64,000 nt of DNA, from NCBI GenBank assembly GCA_005888315.1, contig VAWH01000024.1:19011-83010 (forward strand). Direction: 5' to 3'. A program made the position numbers and the translations under genes. The notes under the pieces are model-generated. The model saw only the letters and a program-made list of their open reading frames with translations, did no database searches and was not told the DNA's origin. Position 1 is the first letter of the stretch; each line of letters begins with the position of its first letter. Source of the DNA: Actinomycetota bacterium (GTDB taxonomy: Bacteria; Actinomycetota; Thermoleophilia; Gaiellales; Gaiellaceae). This document shows positions 25,626 to 33,700 of the stretch, piece by piece.

Positions 25626-26567
25626 TTAGTCCTCTTCGCCGTCCCAGTAGTCGAGCTGCTCGAGGCGGGCCATGACCCCGACGCCGCGGAAGTAGATCTT
25701 GTCGGAGCGCGGGTAGTAGACGATGTCCGCGCCGCGGTCGCGGGTGCCGTAGGCGAGCATTGTCAGCCCTGCGTCGCCGGCGCGGAACGCATGGGCGACG
25801 CGGCCGGCCGCCGGGCGCGCCACGACGTGACCGGGACGCAGCGGATGCTCTTCCTCGCCGAGGAGCGCCGTTCCTTCGCCGTCGAGCATCACGAAGATCT
25901 CCTCCTCTGCGGAGTGGTGGTGCGGCGGGGCGCTGAGCATCCCAGCCTCGATGCGGTTGTAGTTGATGCCGGTTTGCACCGAGCCGGCCGCGATTCCCAG
26001 GTCGCGGCCGTGGACGAGCACGTCCCCTCGTCCCCAATCCTCCTCCTCGACTTCGTCGATGTTGACGATCCCCCGCGGGCGCGGGCTCGGCTCCGGCAGC
26101 TCTGGATCGCCGAGCGCATCCTCCTGCTTCCACTGGTGCGTCTCGATCATCCCGGCCCAGAGCATCCCCATCCGTCCCGCCTTCAGGCGGGGGAAGAACG
26201 CGTACTCGGCCTTGGCGCGCGTGCCGAAGACGAGATAGTCGATCCCCTCCCGGCCGGCGACGACCGAATGCGCCTCGGCGCCTGCGAGGTGGACGAGACA
26301 GTCGCCGGCGCCGATCTCGTAGGTCTTCTCGCCGTCGCCATCGTCCTGCCAGGACAGACCGGAGCCTGCGAGCACGAAGAAGATCTCCTCCTCTGCCCCC
26401 TCCATGTGCAGCGGCGTCGAGCGCGCGCCGGGGTCGACCTGGACGCGGTTGACGCCGACAGTGATCGTGCCGGCGGCCCGGCCGAGATTGGTCCAGGTCG
26501 AGCGGAACGCGCCCTCGTCGGCGCGGAACGGCTCGACTTCGTCCCAGTGCACCACGTGCTCGGGCAC
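25626..26567 (-). CDS. Bicupin (two cupin domains)
   Basis: 313 residues, GTG start. Two cupin barrels are visible. The first has 'PLHMEGAEEEIFFVLAGSG' in motif 1, and the second has 'PPHHHSAEEEIFVMLDGEG' with the full His cluster. The first barrel has only one His in the equivalent motif, so metal binding is probably confined to the second. Cupins include dioxygenases, isomerases and storage proteins; the substrate here is unknown. The C-terminus carries 'YPRSDKIYFRGVGVMARLEQLDYWDGEED', an acidic tail. Confidence 0.8.
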   Translation of the reverse strand: MPEHVVHWDEVEPFRADEGAFRSTWTNLGRAAGTITVGVNRVQVDPGARSTPLHMEGAEEEIFFVLAGSGLSWQDDGDGEKTYEIGAGDCLVHLAGAEAHSVVAGREGIDYLVFGTRAKAEYAFFPRLKAGRMGMLWAGMIETHQWKQEDALGDPELPEPSPRPRGIVNIDEVEEEDWGRGDVLVHGRDLGIAAGSVQTGINYNRIEAGMLSAPPHHHSAEEEIFVMLDGEGTALLGEEEHPLRPGHVVARPAAGRVAHAFRAGDAGLTMLAYGTRDRGADIVYYPRSDKIYFRGVGVMARLEQLDYWDGEED

Positions 26568-26576
26568 GCCGCGACT

Positions 26577-26792
26577 CTATGCAACCGGCGCGACTCCGGC
26601 GTCGTGGGCTTTGCGGCAGCGTTCGAGCGCGTCGGCAGCGGGGTCGGTGCCCTCGCGCTCGGTGTCCAACCACGCCTCGCCTTCGCGCAGCAGTTCGCGC
26701 ACCTCGGCCAGCAGTTGCTTCGGCCCTACGCCCTCCCGCTCGAGCGCCTCGATCCGCTCGAGCCGGTGCATGACTGCGCGCGCTTCGTCCAC
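26577..26792 (-). CDS. Small helical protein, unknown
   Basis: 71 residues, GTG start, highly charged with helices 'ARAVMHRLERIEALE' and 'LLAEVRELLREGEAWL'. There is no membrane segment, and one Cys lies near the C-terminus. It lies 9 bp upstream of the bicupin gene on the same strand and is probably co-transcribed with it. I do not recognise a family. Confidence 0.55.
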   Translation of the reverse strand: MDEARAVMHRLERIEALEREGVGPKQLLAEVRELLREGEAWLDTEREGTDPAADALERCRKAHDAGVAPVA

Positions 26793-26862
26793 ACACCGAA
26801 CCTAGCGGCCGAAAGCGGACGGGACTGTGCCCGCCGTGTGTCAAAAGCGTTACTTTCGCCGC

Positions 26863-27621
26863 GTGGCCCGCGACTTCGAGCGCAGCTTTGCCGCCGCACG
26901 AGTGGCGTACGAGGGTAACGACACGCGCAACGCACTCCGCGAGCTCGAACGTGCCCGCCGGGCGGCGCTCAAGCAGCGCGACGAAGAACAACTGCGGCGC
27001 GTGCTCGATTTCGCCGACGGCTCGCTCGCCAGAGACGAGCAGACCGAGATCGAGCGGGAAAACCTCCTCTACTCCGTCCGGCAAAACCTACGGCAGGTTT
27101 CTCGGCTGCGTGCGCTCCGTGGCGGTGATCCCTGGGAGGATCCGTTCCCGGACCTGGCGGCTCCTCAAGCCCATACGCGAACGTTCATCTCCCGGGGAGT
27201 CAAGTTCTGGATCGGCGTCGGCGTCCTGTTCGGCACGCTGCTGGCGATCGCCTTCGTCGTCGCGCTGATCGCGGGAGCCTTCAGCTCAGGCGGAGACAGC
27301 CTCAGACTGCGCATCCGGAACGACACGAGTGGCCGCGTCACGATCGACTGGTGCGACACCGTCGCCTGCAACGGCGATTTCGCGCCCATCGACAGATTGC
27401 ACCTCGACGCGCGCGAGTACGCGCGTGAAGATCTTCGTCCAGACGACGTGGTCGACCTGTTCGTCGTGTCGGGCGCGAAGATCGGGAGGGTCTGTCTGCC
27501 CGTTCGCGTCGACCGGACCTACGAGGGATTGGCGGATCCTGAAACCGTCGTCGTCGTCCGCGTCTCCCAGGCGACCCCGTGCCCGGGCGAGATCGTGACG
27601 CCGCGGCCAGCGGCGTCTTGA
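26863..27621 (+). CDS. Single-pass membrane protein, unknown
   Basis: 252 residues from a GTG at 26863 ('ARDFERSFAAARVAY'); an upstream GTG at 26827 would add 12 residues. The N-terminal half is cytoplasmic and helical ('RNALRELERARRAAL', TPR-like). One strong transmembrane helix ('IGVGVLFGTLLAIAFVVALIAGAF') follows, then an extracytoplasmic beta-rich domain of about 100 residues with cysteines ('IDWCDTVACNG', 'RVCLPV', 'TPCPG') that could form disulfides. No named family is recognised. Its stop codon is the first base pairs of the stem-loop element copy 2. Confidence 0.6.
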   Translation: MARDFERSFAAARVAYEGNDTRNALRELERARRAALKQRDEEQLRRVLDFADGSLARDEQTEIERENLLYSVRQNLRQVSRLRALRGGDPWEDPFPDLAAPQAHTRTFISRGVKFWIGVGVLFGTLLAIAFVVALIAGAFSSGGDSLRLRIRNDTSGRVTIDWCDTVACNGDFAPIDRLHLDAREYAREDLRPDDVVDLFVVSGAKIGRVCLPVRVDRTYEGLADPETVVVVRVSQATPCPGEIVTPRPAAS

Positions 27622-27780
27622 GTCCCTTTCATAATGGGGCCTCGTCGTCGGGGTGCGATGGTCGGTTCCTGGCAAGGACGCAGGGAGTGCCCGTATTGGT
27701 AATACGGGCGCGAGTGAGGACGGCGCCAGGGGCCGTCCAGCGCGGCCCGACGGCTCAGTGCTTCATTGTGAAAGGGACTC
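27620..27780. mobile_element. MITE-like stem-loop element, copy 2, inverted, between convergent genes
   Basis: 161 bp with ends GAGTCCCTTTCA and TGAAAGGGACTC. Read on the minus strand, it aligns with copy 1 at 16848-17013 over most of its length, the main difference being a central stretch of about 25 bp. The outer stem pair C-G of copy 1 is T-A here, and the central hairpin is one pair longer. It fills exactly the space between the TGA of the plus-strand gene and the TGA of the minus-strand gene. Confidence 0.75.
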
Positions 27781-29022
27781 TCAGGCCACGGCGGTCAAGA
27801 AGGCCGCCGGACGGGCCCGCAAGCCGAGGAGCGACTCGTCCAGGGCGGCGACAAGGGCGGCACGGTCGGCGTGCAGCAAAGTCTCGACGAGCGCGCGCCT
27901 GACCGCGTCCAGGGTCGACGGCTTGGCCGGCTCGCCCGCCGTGAGGGCGCGGAGCCGCTCGAGGTGATCGAGCCGGTCGCGGGCGGTCTCGCCCAGCAGG
28001 AGCGCGGTTCGCACCGTGGCCGCCCAGAGCCCGTCGGTCCCGCCGAGGAGTGCGGTCAGCGCCTCGCGAAGCTGCTCCGAGCGGTAGGGCTCGGTCGCAA
28101 ACAGCGAGAGCTCCCAGCGGTCGAGTCCTTCGGCGAGCTCGGGATCGTCGTCCGCGCTCGCGATCCGCTCCAGCAGGTCGCGGGCGAGCTTGCCGCGGAA
28201 CGTGTCGAGCCGAGAGGGTTCCCCAGGCGGCTGCGTGGCCGCGATCGGAAGCACGGGGCGAATCCCGTATGGCCGCCAGTCGAGGCGCTCGAACAGGACG
28301 GGGCCGGCGGCGACTGCCGCCGAGGTCGCCAGCCGGAGAGCGGTGACCGCGTCGGCGAGCTCGCCGGGAGCATCGGGGGGCTCGGATTCCGCGGCCTGGA
28401 GCGGCCGTTCGAGCTCGAGCACGCAGACGCGGTCGGGCTCGCGTCCGAAGCTCGGCGGCAGCAGGCGGACGGCGTCGGGCCAGTGCGCGGCCAGCTCTCC
28501 GGCCGCGGCGACCCTGACGCGGATGCCGCGACCCAGCTCGATCTGGCTGCCGGCGCCGAGCCCGACCAGCGGCGCCACGGCCGCGTAGGCGCGCCGGGTT
28601 CCGAACAGCGAGCGCTCGAGCTCCCCGTAGGTGCGGTCGAAAACCTCGTCGCTCCAGTCGAAGCCGCCGCAGCCCTCCGCGACCGCGGTCAGGAGTGGCA
28701 GCAGAACCGTGCGGACGAGGGCGCCGTTTTCGCTCCCCTCCCCGCCTGCATGGGCCCGCGCGTAGATGGCGGCGGCGGGCTCGCGGCGCAGCTCCTCGAG
28801 AGCGGTCAGCGCATCCGGCAGGACGGCCAGCCGGCCGGCACGGGCCTCGACGTAGGTACGGAGGAGCGGCCGGTACTCGTAGAGCGGCCGCTTCCCGCCG
28901 TCGTGCTCCTCGAACGAGAACGGAATCTCAGCGCCGGCCTCGACCTCCTGCGTGAGCAGCGCGAAGCTGGCGAGCCCGAAGAGGCGGAGCGATCGATAGA
29001 GCTGTGGAGCGCGCACGGCCAC
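27781..29022 (-). CDS. Unknown protein, helical C-terminal domain
   Basis: 413 residues. The N-terminal part is mixed alpha/beta ('EEHDGGKRPLYEYRPLLRTYVEAR'). The C-terminal 150 residues are helical, with 'LDRWELSLFATEPYRSEQLREALTALLGG' and 'VRTALLLGETARDRLDHLERL'. The latter resembles HEPN-type or Apea-like helical bundles, but I see no R-x4-6-H nuclease motif. There is no signal peptide or membrane segment. I do not recognise a named family. Confidence 0.55.
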   Translation of the reverse strand: MAVRAPQLYRSLRLFGLASFALLTQEVEAGAEIPFSFEEHDGGKRPLYEYRPLLRTYVEARAGRLAVLPDALTALEELRREPAAAIYARAHAGGEGSENGALVRTVLLPLLTAVAEGCGGFDWSDEVFDRTYGELERSLFGTRRAYAAVAPLVGLGAGSQIELGRGIRVRVAAAGELAAHWPDAVRLLPPSFGREPDRVCVLELERPLQAAESEPPDAPGELADAVTALRLATSAAVAAGPVLFERLDWRPYGIRPVLPIAATQPPGEPSRLDTFRGKLARDLLERIASADDDPELAEGLDRWELSLFATEPYRSEQLREALTALLGGTDGLWAATVRTALLLGETARDRLDHLERLRALTAGEPAKPSTLDAVRRALVETLLHADRAALVAALDESLLGLRARPAAFLTAVA

Positions 29023-29101
29023 GAGTTGCGGTTACGCGCTCGGTGCGGCCTCTCCTTTATGGGGCGAACGCTCCATCCGGGAGCAGGCATAGGCTCGATA
29101 C

Positions 29102-29422
29102 GTGGCGAGCCGCGACGTGCTGCTGGCCGAGGTCGGTGCGGCGTTCGGCATCCTGGGTCTGCTGCTCGTCTTCCTTCCTCTGTTCCTGCAGGCGTTCGAG
29201 CGGGCGGTAGGCGGCGCGCAACCGTATGACGCCGTACGCGCCCTCGGGTTTCGCGTCTACTTCGTCGGAGGGACGGTCGCGATAGCGGCGCTCGTCGTGA
29301 CGTTGGGTCTCTTGGGGCTGTGGCTCCGTTCCGATCCGCTCGCCGTTCTCACGGGCGTAGGCCTGCTCGTGGTGACCTGGTGTGTCGTGGTTCTTGCCGG
29401 GCTGGCGATCGGGACGCGGTAG
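29102..29422 (+). CDS. Small membrane protein, three transmembrane segments
   Basis: 106 residues, GTG start. Three hydrophobic segments are visible: 'VGAAFGILGLLLVFLPLFL', 'VYFVGGTVAIAALVVTLGLL' and 'VLTGVGLLVVTWCVVVLAGL'. They are separated by a short cytoplasmic loop with 'ERAVGG' and a periplasmic loop. No family is recognised. It is the first of three small genes on this strand, followed after 6 bp by the next. Confidence 0.6.
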   Translation: MASRDVLLAEVGAAFGILGLLLVFLPLFLQAFERAVGGAQPYDAVRALGFRVYFVGGTVAIAALVVTLGLLGLWLRSDPLAVLTGVGLLVVTWCVVVLAGLAIGTR

Positions 29423-29428
29423 GGCGCC

Positions 29429-29776
29429 GTGGCGGCACGCAGCTACATCTGGGACTCGCAGGCGGCAAAGCGACTAGAGGAGCAGCAGCTGGACCGGCAC
29501 TGGCGAAACCAGCGGAGGCACTACAACGATCTCGCGGCAGGTGTCTGGGAGAGCCTCGAGCGGATCGCGGACGATCCCAGCCGGCTCAAGCACGACGACT
29601 TGTGGGACTCTCTGTATCCGATCATCAGCCGCGATTCGATCATGCTCCGCGAGTTTGCTCGCAAGCGCCTGCCGGCGCCGGGAGCGCCACGTCACCTGCA
29701 ATGGGTAGCGTGGTTTGCGCACTACGTCGCGGAGAAATTCCTGGAAGGCCGAGAAGGAGGCAGCGGTGACCGGTGA
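29429..29776 (+). CDS. Small soluble protein, unknown
   Basis: 115 residues, GTG start, rich in aromatic and basic residues, with a helical N-terminus ('AAKRLEEQQLDRHWRNQRRHYNDL') and a C-terminal Trp-rich helix ('LQWVAWFAHYVAEKFLEG'). It overlaps the next gene by 11 bp. The pairing of a ~115-residue and a ~57-residue product, the larger one upstream, is toxin-antitoxin-like in layout, but neither sequence belongs to a family I recognise. Confidence 0.55.
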   Translation: MAARSYIWDSQAAKRLEEQQLDRHWRNQRRHYNDLAAGVWESLERIADDPSRLKHDDLWDSLYPIISRDSIMLREFARKRLPAPGAPRHLQWVAWFAHYVAEKFLEGREGGSGDR

Positions 29777-29939
29777 TCAGCGTCGGACTCAGGCCAGCGA
29801 AGAGGCGAAGGCACTGGTGGCTCGCTTGCGCGAAAGCAACGAACGTGCGGCCAAGAAGGGCGCGCCGCGCATGGAGGAGTCCGAGTACAGCAACCTCCAG
29901 CGCGTGATGACGCGTAAGCTGCGACAGCGGAGCTCGTAG
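29766..29939 (+). CDS. Very small helical protein, unknown
   Basis: 57 residues from a GTG at 29766 with a strong GAAGGAGG ribosome site just upstream; the longer in-frame ATG at 29715 has none. The product is highly charged ('EEAKALVARLRESNERAAKKG') with a basic C-terminus ('MTRKLRQRSS'). Probably translationally coupled to the preceding gene. No family is recognised. Confidence 0.55.
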   Translation: MTGDQRRTQASEEAKALVARLRESNERAAKKGAPRMEESEYSNLQRVMTRKLRQRSS

Positions 29940-29970
29940 CCCCGCTGCTAGTGAGCGTGCGCTGGGCTTC

Positions 29971-30013
29971 AAAAAGGGGCCGTGCCGGCCTATGCGCCGC
30001 GGCCGCTAAACCC
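29971..30013 (-). terminator. Terminator-like stem of family i at the nei stop
   Basis: On the minus strand the nei stop is part of CGGGTTTAG. It is followed by a GGCCGCGGC stem with a small bulge pairing to GCCGGCACGGCC, then CCCCTTTTTG. The stem plus T-run is a convincing intrinsic terminator for nei-lhr, and the CGGGTTTAG start ties it to the dispersed family. Confidence 0.7.
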
Positions 30014-30776
30014 GGTTGATGGAACCGCTCCCAACCGACGACGGAAACGGTTGGCATGCAGGACACCAGTAGGCGGTGCGGTTGGCGTCGCCCTGTCCGC
30101 GCGCCTCGATCGGCGTCCCACACCGGCGGCAGCCCCGGCCGGCACGGTTGTAGACAAGACGCCTCTCTCGCCCAGTCTCGACCGAGGTTGTCATCAGCTC
30201 GTGCGCTGCTTGGAGCACGGCGCAAAGCTCCTCGTCGGAGACTTCCGCAACCGCCCGCCACGGCGAGACGCGTGCTTCCCAGAGCGCCTCCGCCTTCCAG
30301 AGGTTGCCGATGCCCGCGATGAGCCGCTGGTCGAGCAGGGCATCGCCGATCGCGCGCTGAGGATCGCTGCGGAGGTTGGCGACCATGGCGTCCAGATCGG
30401 GCGGCTGCGCGAGGATGTCCGGCCCGAGCCGGCGGACGGCGCGGTCGTCCAGCTCCAGCACCGGGCCGTTCCAGAGCACGGCCTCCCGCTCGGCGCCGCG
30501 GAGGACAAGCCAGGGACGGCCGAAGAGCTTCGAGCCTCTCGGCCGGAGCTGCCAGCGGCCGGACATACGCAAGTGGCTGCGGAGAACGACGCCATCCTCG
30601 AAGCGGAGGAGCAAGTTCTTACCCGCCGCCTCGACCCCGAGCAGGCGGCGGCCGTCGAGGCGCTCGACCAGCCGCTTCACCGCCGCCCGCGGGTGCGGCG
30701 TCTCGACCTCGACCCGCTCGCCCACGAGCGCCTGCAGCCGCCTTGCTGCCCGGGCCAGAGAATCGCCTTCCGGCAT
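30006..30776 (-). CDS. nei: Endonuclease VIII-like Fpg/Nei glycosylase
   Basis: 256 residues starting M-P-E-G-D: the N-terminal Pro2 and Glu3 are the catalytic pair of the family. The middle holds 'LDQRLIAGIGNLWKAEALW', the H2TH motif. The C-terminal zinc finger (CRRC ... CPAC) is intact. It excises oxidised bases with beta/delta-elimination. It is preceded by lhr with only 4 bp between stop and start, the same pairing as in mycobacteria, and it ends at a terminator-like stem. Confidence 0.92.
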   Translation of the reverse strand: MPEGDSLARAARRLQALVGERVEVETPHPRAAVKRLVERLDGRRLLGVEAAGKNLLLRFEDGVVLRSHLRMSGRWQLRPRGSKLFGRPWLVLRGAEREAVLWNGPVLELDDRAVRRLGPDILAQPPDLDAMVANLRSDPQRAIGDALLDQRLIAGIGNLWKAEALWEARVSPWRAVAEVSDEELCAVLQAAHELMTTSVETGRERRLVYNRAGRGCRRCGTPIEARGQGDANRTAYWCPACQPFPSSVGSGSINRV

Positions 30777-30780
30777 TGCG

Positions 30781-33700
30781 CTACGGCCTCAGGACTGCGC
30801 GCCTCGGTCCCGCGAGGAAGCCGGCCTCGACGAGCAGCGGCATCGCGTCGCTCTCCGTGACCGGCTCGCCGTCGAAGCGCTCGACTGCGAGGCGCTTCTT
30901 CAAGCCCTGGCTCCGGACGTGCGCGACCAGGGCGAAGAGCGCCGGCTTGAGCCAGCTCTCGTCGGGGTCGCGGAGCGGGACCAGCGAGCGCCCCCCGCGC
31001 TCGACGAACAGGGCGGGCTCGCCGCCGAGCAGGACGACCCGGGCGCCGGCGACGCGGGCGGCTCGCGCCCCCGCTCGCTTCGGCCACGGCAGGGCGGCCC
31101 CGTAGGGCTGTGCCGGGTCGGCAGCCGCGAGAACGAGCACGTCCGGCTCATCGCCTTCGCGCGGTCTGAGCTCGCGCAGCCGTTCGACTGCGCCGCCGAG
31201 TGCGAACTGGGCGCCGCCGAGGCCCTCGACAAAGTAGCCGCGCCGGCAGAGGCCGAGCGTCTCGAGCGCCTTCAGCTCGCCGTAAACCGCCCCGTAGCCA
31301 CCCGGGATCCCCTCCGCGCGTACACCGTCGCGCGTGACGATTCCCTGCCGCTCGAGCAGCAGCTCCGCGAGCGCCCGCCGATCCGGACCGGTCCCGGGAC
31401 CTGGTCCCGAGACAGGGCCGAAGAGGCGTTCCGTTCGCGACCAGCGGCCCTGCGTCGCCGTGATCTCGCTGGCCCGGTGGCGCGAGAAGCGCCGCGGCCG
31501 CCGCTGCGGCTTCGGCACCCCGTAGCGGCGTCCGGCCCGCAGGGGCTGCCAGGCGTCGTTCGTGACCTCGCCGGCCCAGACGAGATCCCAAAGCGCGGGC
31601 AGCGCCTGCTCGGTCTCGAGGCCCGTCTCCGCCAGCAGGTCGAACCAGAACAGGGCGTTTCCGTCGAGGGCCTCGCGCAGGCGATCGAGGAGCTCGCCTT
31701 CGGGCCGATCGGCGGCGGCCACTTGCCCCAACACGGGTGCGTCGTCGCGGAAGTAGACGGCGACGCGGTCGAGGCCGGCGCCGACCCAGACGACCTCGCC
31801 GGACGCGCAGAGCTGGTCGAGCTGCGCCGGCGCGTAGCCGGGAACGCGCCGCGGCAGTACCTCAGACTCCCAAAGCGACACAGGCAGAGCGAGGGCCTGG
31901 AGAGGTACCAGGGCTTCGCGAAGCGAAGCCCTGCGATCGATCCCGTGCCAGCTCGGCAGGAAGCGTCCCAGCGAGGCCTGCTCGGCGGGCTCGACTTCCT
32001 TCCGCAGCGCGGCCAGCGATGCGCGCCGCAGTCGCCGGAGGACGTCGGGGTCGCACCACTCGCGCTCCACGCCGCCGGGCCGCAGCTCGCCGCGGACGAG
32101 GAGCTCCTCGCGCTCGAGCTCGTGCAGGACCCCCTCGACGTCGATCCCGAAGCGCTCGTTCGCCTGAGCGGTCGTGAATGGACCGCGTCCCTTCGCATAG
32201 CGCAGCACCAGCCCGCGCAGCGGCTGTTCGCCGCCTTCGAGGTAGACGTCAGGCAGTCCTGAAGGCGGCATGACGCCGAGCGCGTCGCGGTACCGGCCCG
32301 CGTCCTCCGCGGCGATCAGCCGCTCTTCGCCCGCAACCCGAACCTGGAGCGCGCGCCGCTCGGCGACGAGGATCGCCGCAAAAGCTTCGTCGTACTCCCC
32401 GGATGCGCGGTCGCCCCGTAGTCGCAGGAGGTCGTGCAGCTCGTCGGGATTTCGTGGCTCCCCGCGCAGCTGCGACTCGACCTCCTCGACCGCGTCAGCG
32501 TCCAGCAGATCGCGGAGCTCTTCCTGGCCCAGCAGCTCCCGCAGCAGCTCGCGGTCGAGCGACAGCGCCTGGGCACGCCGCTCGGCGGGAGGCGTGTCGT
32601 CCTCGTACATGTAGGTCGCCACGTAGTCGAAGAGGAGCGAGGCCGAATAGGGCGAGGCCGACGGTGTCTCGACGTCGACGAGGTCGAGCTGCCGCGAGCG
32701 CAGGCCCTGGAGCAGCCGCTTCAGCGACGGCAGGTCGAAGACGTCCTGCAGGCATTCGCGATAGGTCTCGAGGATGACCGGGAAGGCCGGATACTTGCGC
32801 GCGACCTGGAGGAGAGACTGCGCCTTCAGCCGCTGCTGCCAAAGCGGCGTCCGCTGGTCGGGCCGCCTCCGCGGGATCAGCAGCGCCCGCGCCGCGTTCT
32901 CGCGGAAGCGCGCCCCGAAGAGCGCCGAGTCGCCGACCTCGTTGACGACCAGGTCCTCGATCTCCTCGGGATCGATCAGCACGAGGTCGCTGGGCGGCGC
33001 GGCGTCGGCGTCGGGGAGGTGGATCGCGATCCCGTCGTCCGACCAGATCGCGTTGGCATCGAGGCCGAGTGACTCGCGCACGCGGGCCGCCAGCGCCAGC
33101 GCCCAGGGCGCGTGCACGCGGGCTCCGAACGGCGTCAGGATGCAGAGCCGCCAGTCGCCGATCTCGTCGCGGAAGCGCTCGACCACCACGGTTCGGTCCG
33201 ATGGAACCGCGCGGGTCGCGGCTTCCTGCTCTCGCAGGAAGCCTAGGAGGTTGTTGGCCGCGCGCTCGTCTAGCGCATGCTCCCGGCGGAGCGTCTCTAG
33301 CGCTTTCGCCTGCGAAAGCGCGAGTACCGCGCGGGTGACCGCGCCGACGGCCTCGCCGAGCTCGTAGGGCCTCCCCACTCCCTCGCCGCGCCAGAACGGC
33401 ACCGCTCCCGGTACGCCGGGAGCCGGAGAGACGAGCACTCGGTCGCGCGTGATCTCCTCGATCCGCCAGGTCGAGGCGCCGAGCAGGAAGGTCTGGCCGG
33501 CTCGGGCCTCGTAGACCATCTCCTCGTCGAGCTCTCCGACCCGGCCGCCGCCGTCGACCAGGTGCACGCCGAAGAGGCCGCGGTCGGGGATTGTCCCCGC
33601 GTTGGTGACGGCGAGGCGGCGTGCTCCCTGCCGACCCCGGACGACGCCGGCCGTCCGGTCCCAGACGATCCGCGGCCGCAGCTCCGCGAACTCGTCCGAC

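Noticed and set aside
29429..29939. Toxin-antitoxin module
   Set aside because: Only size and overlap suggest it; no toxin fold or antitoxin DNA-binding motif is visible.
31912..33325. Short palindromes in lhr (around 31915 and 33300)
   Set aside because: They lie in codons well explained by the protein and lack the fixed double-hairpin order of family i.
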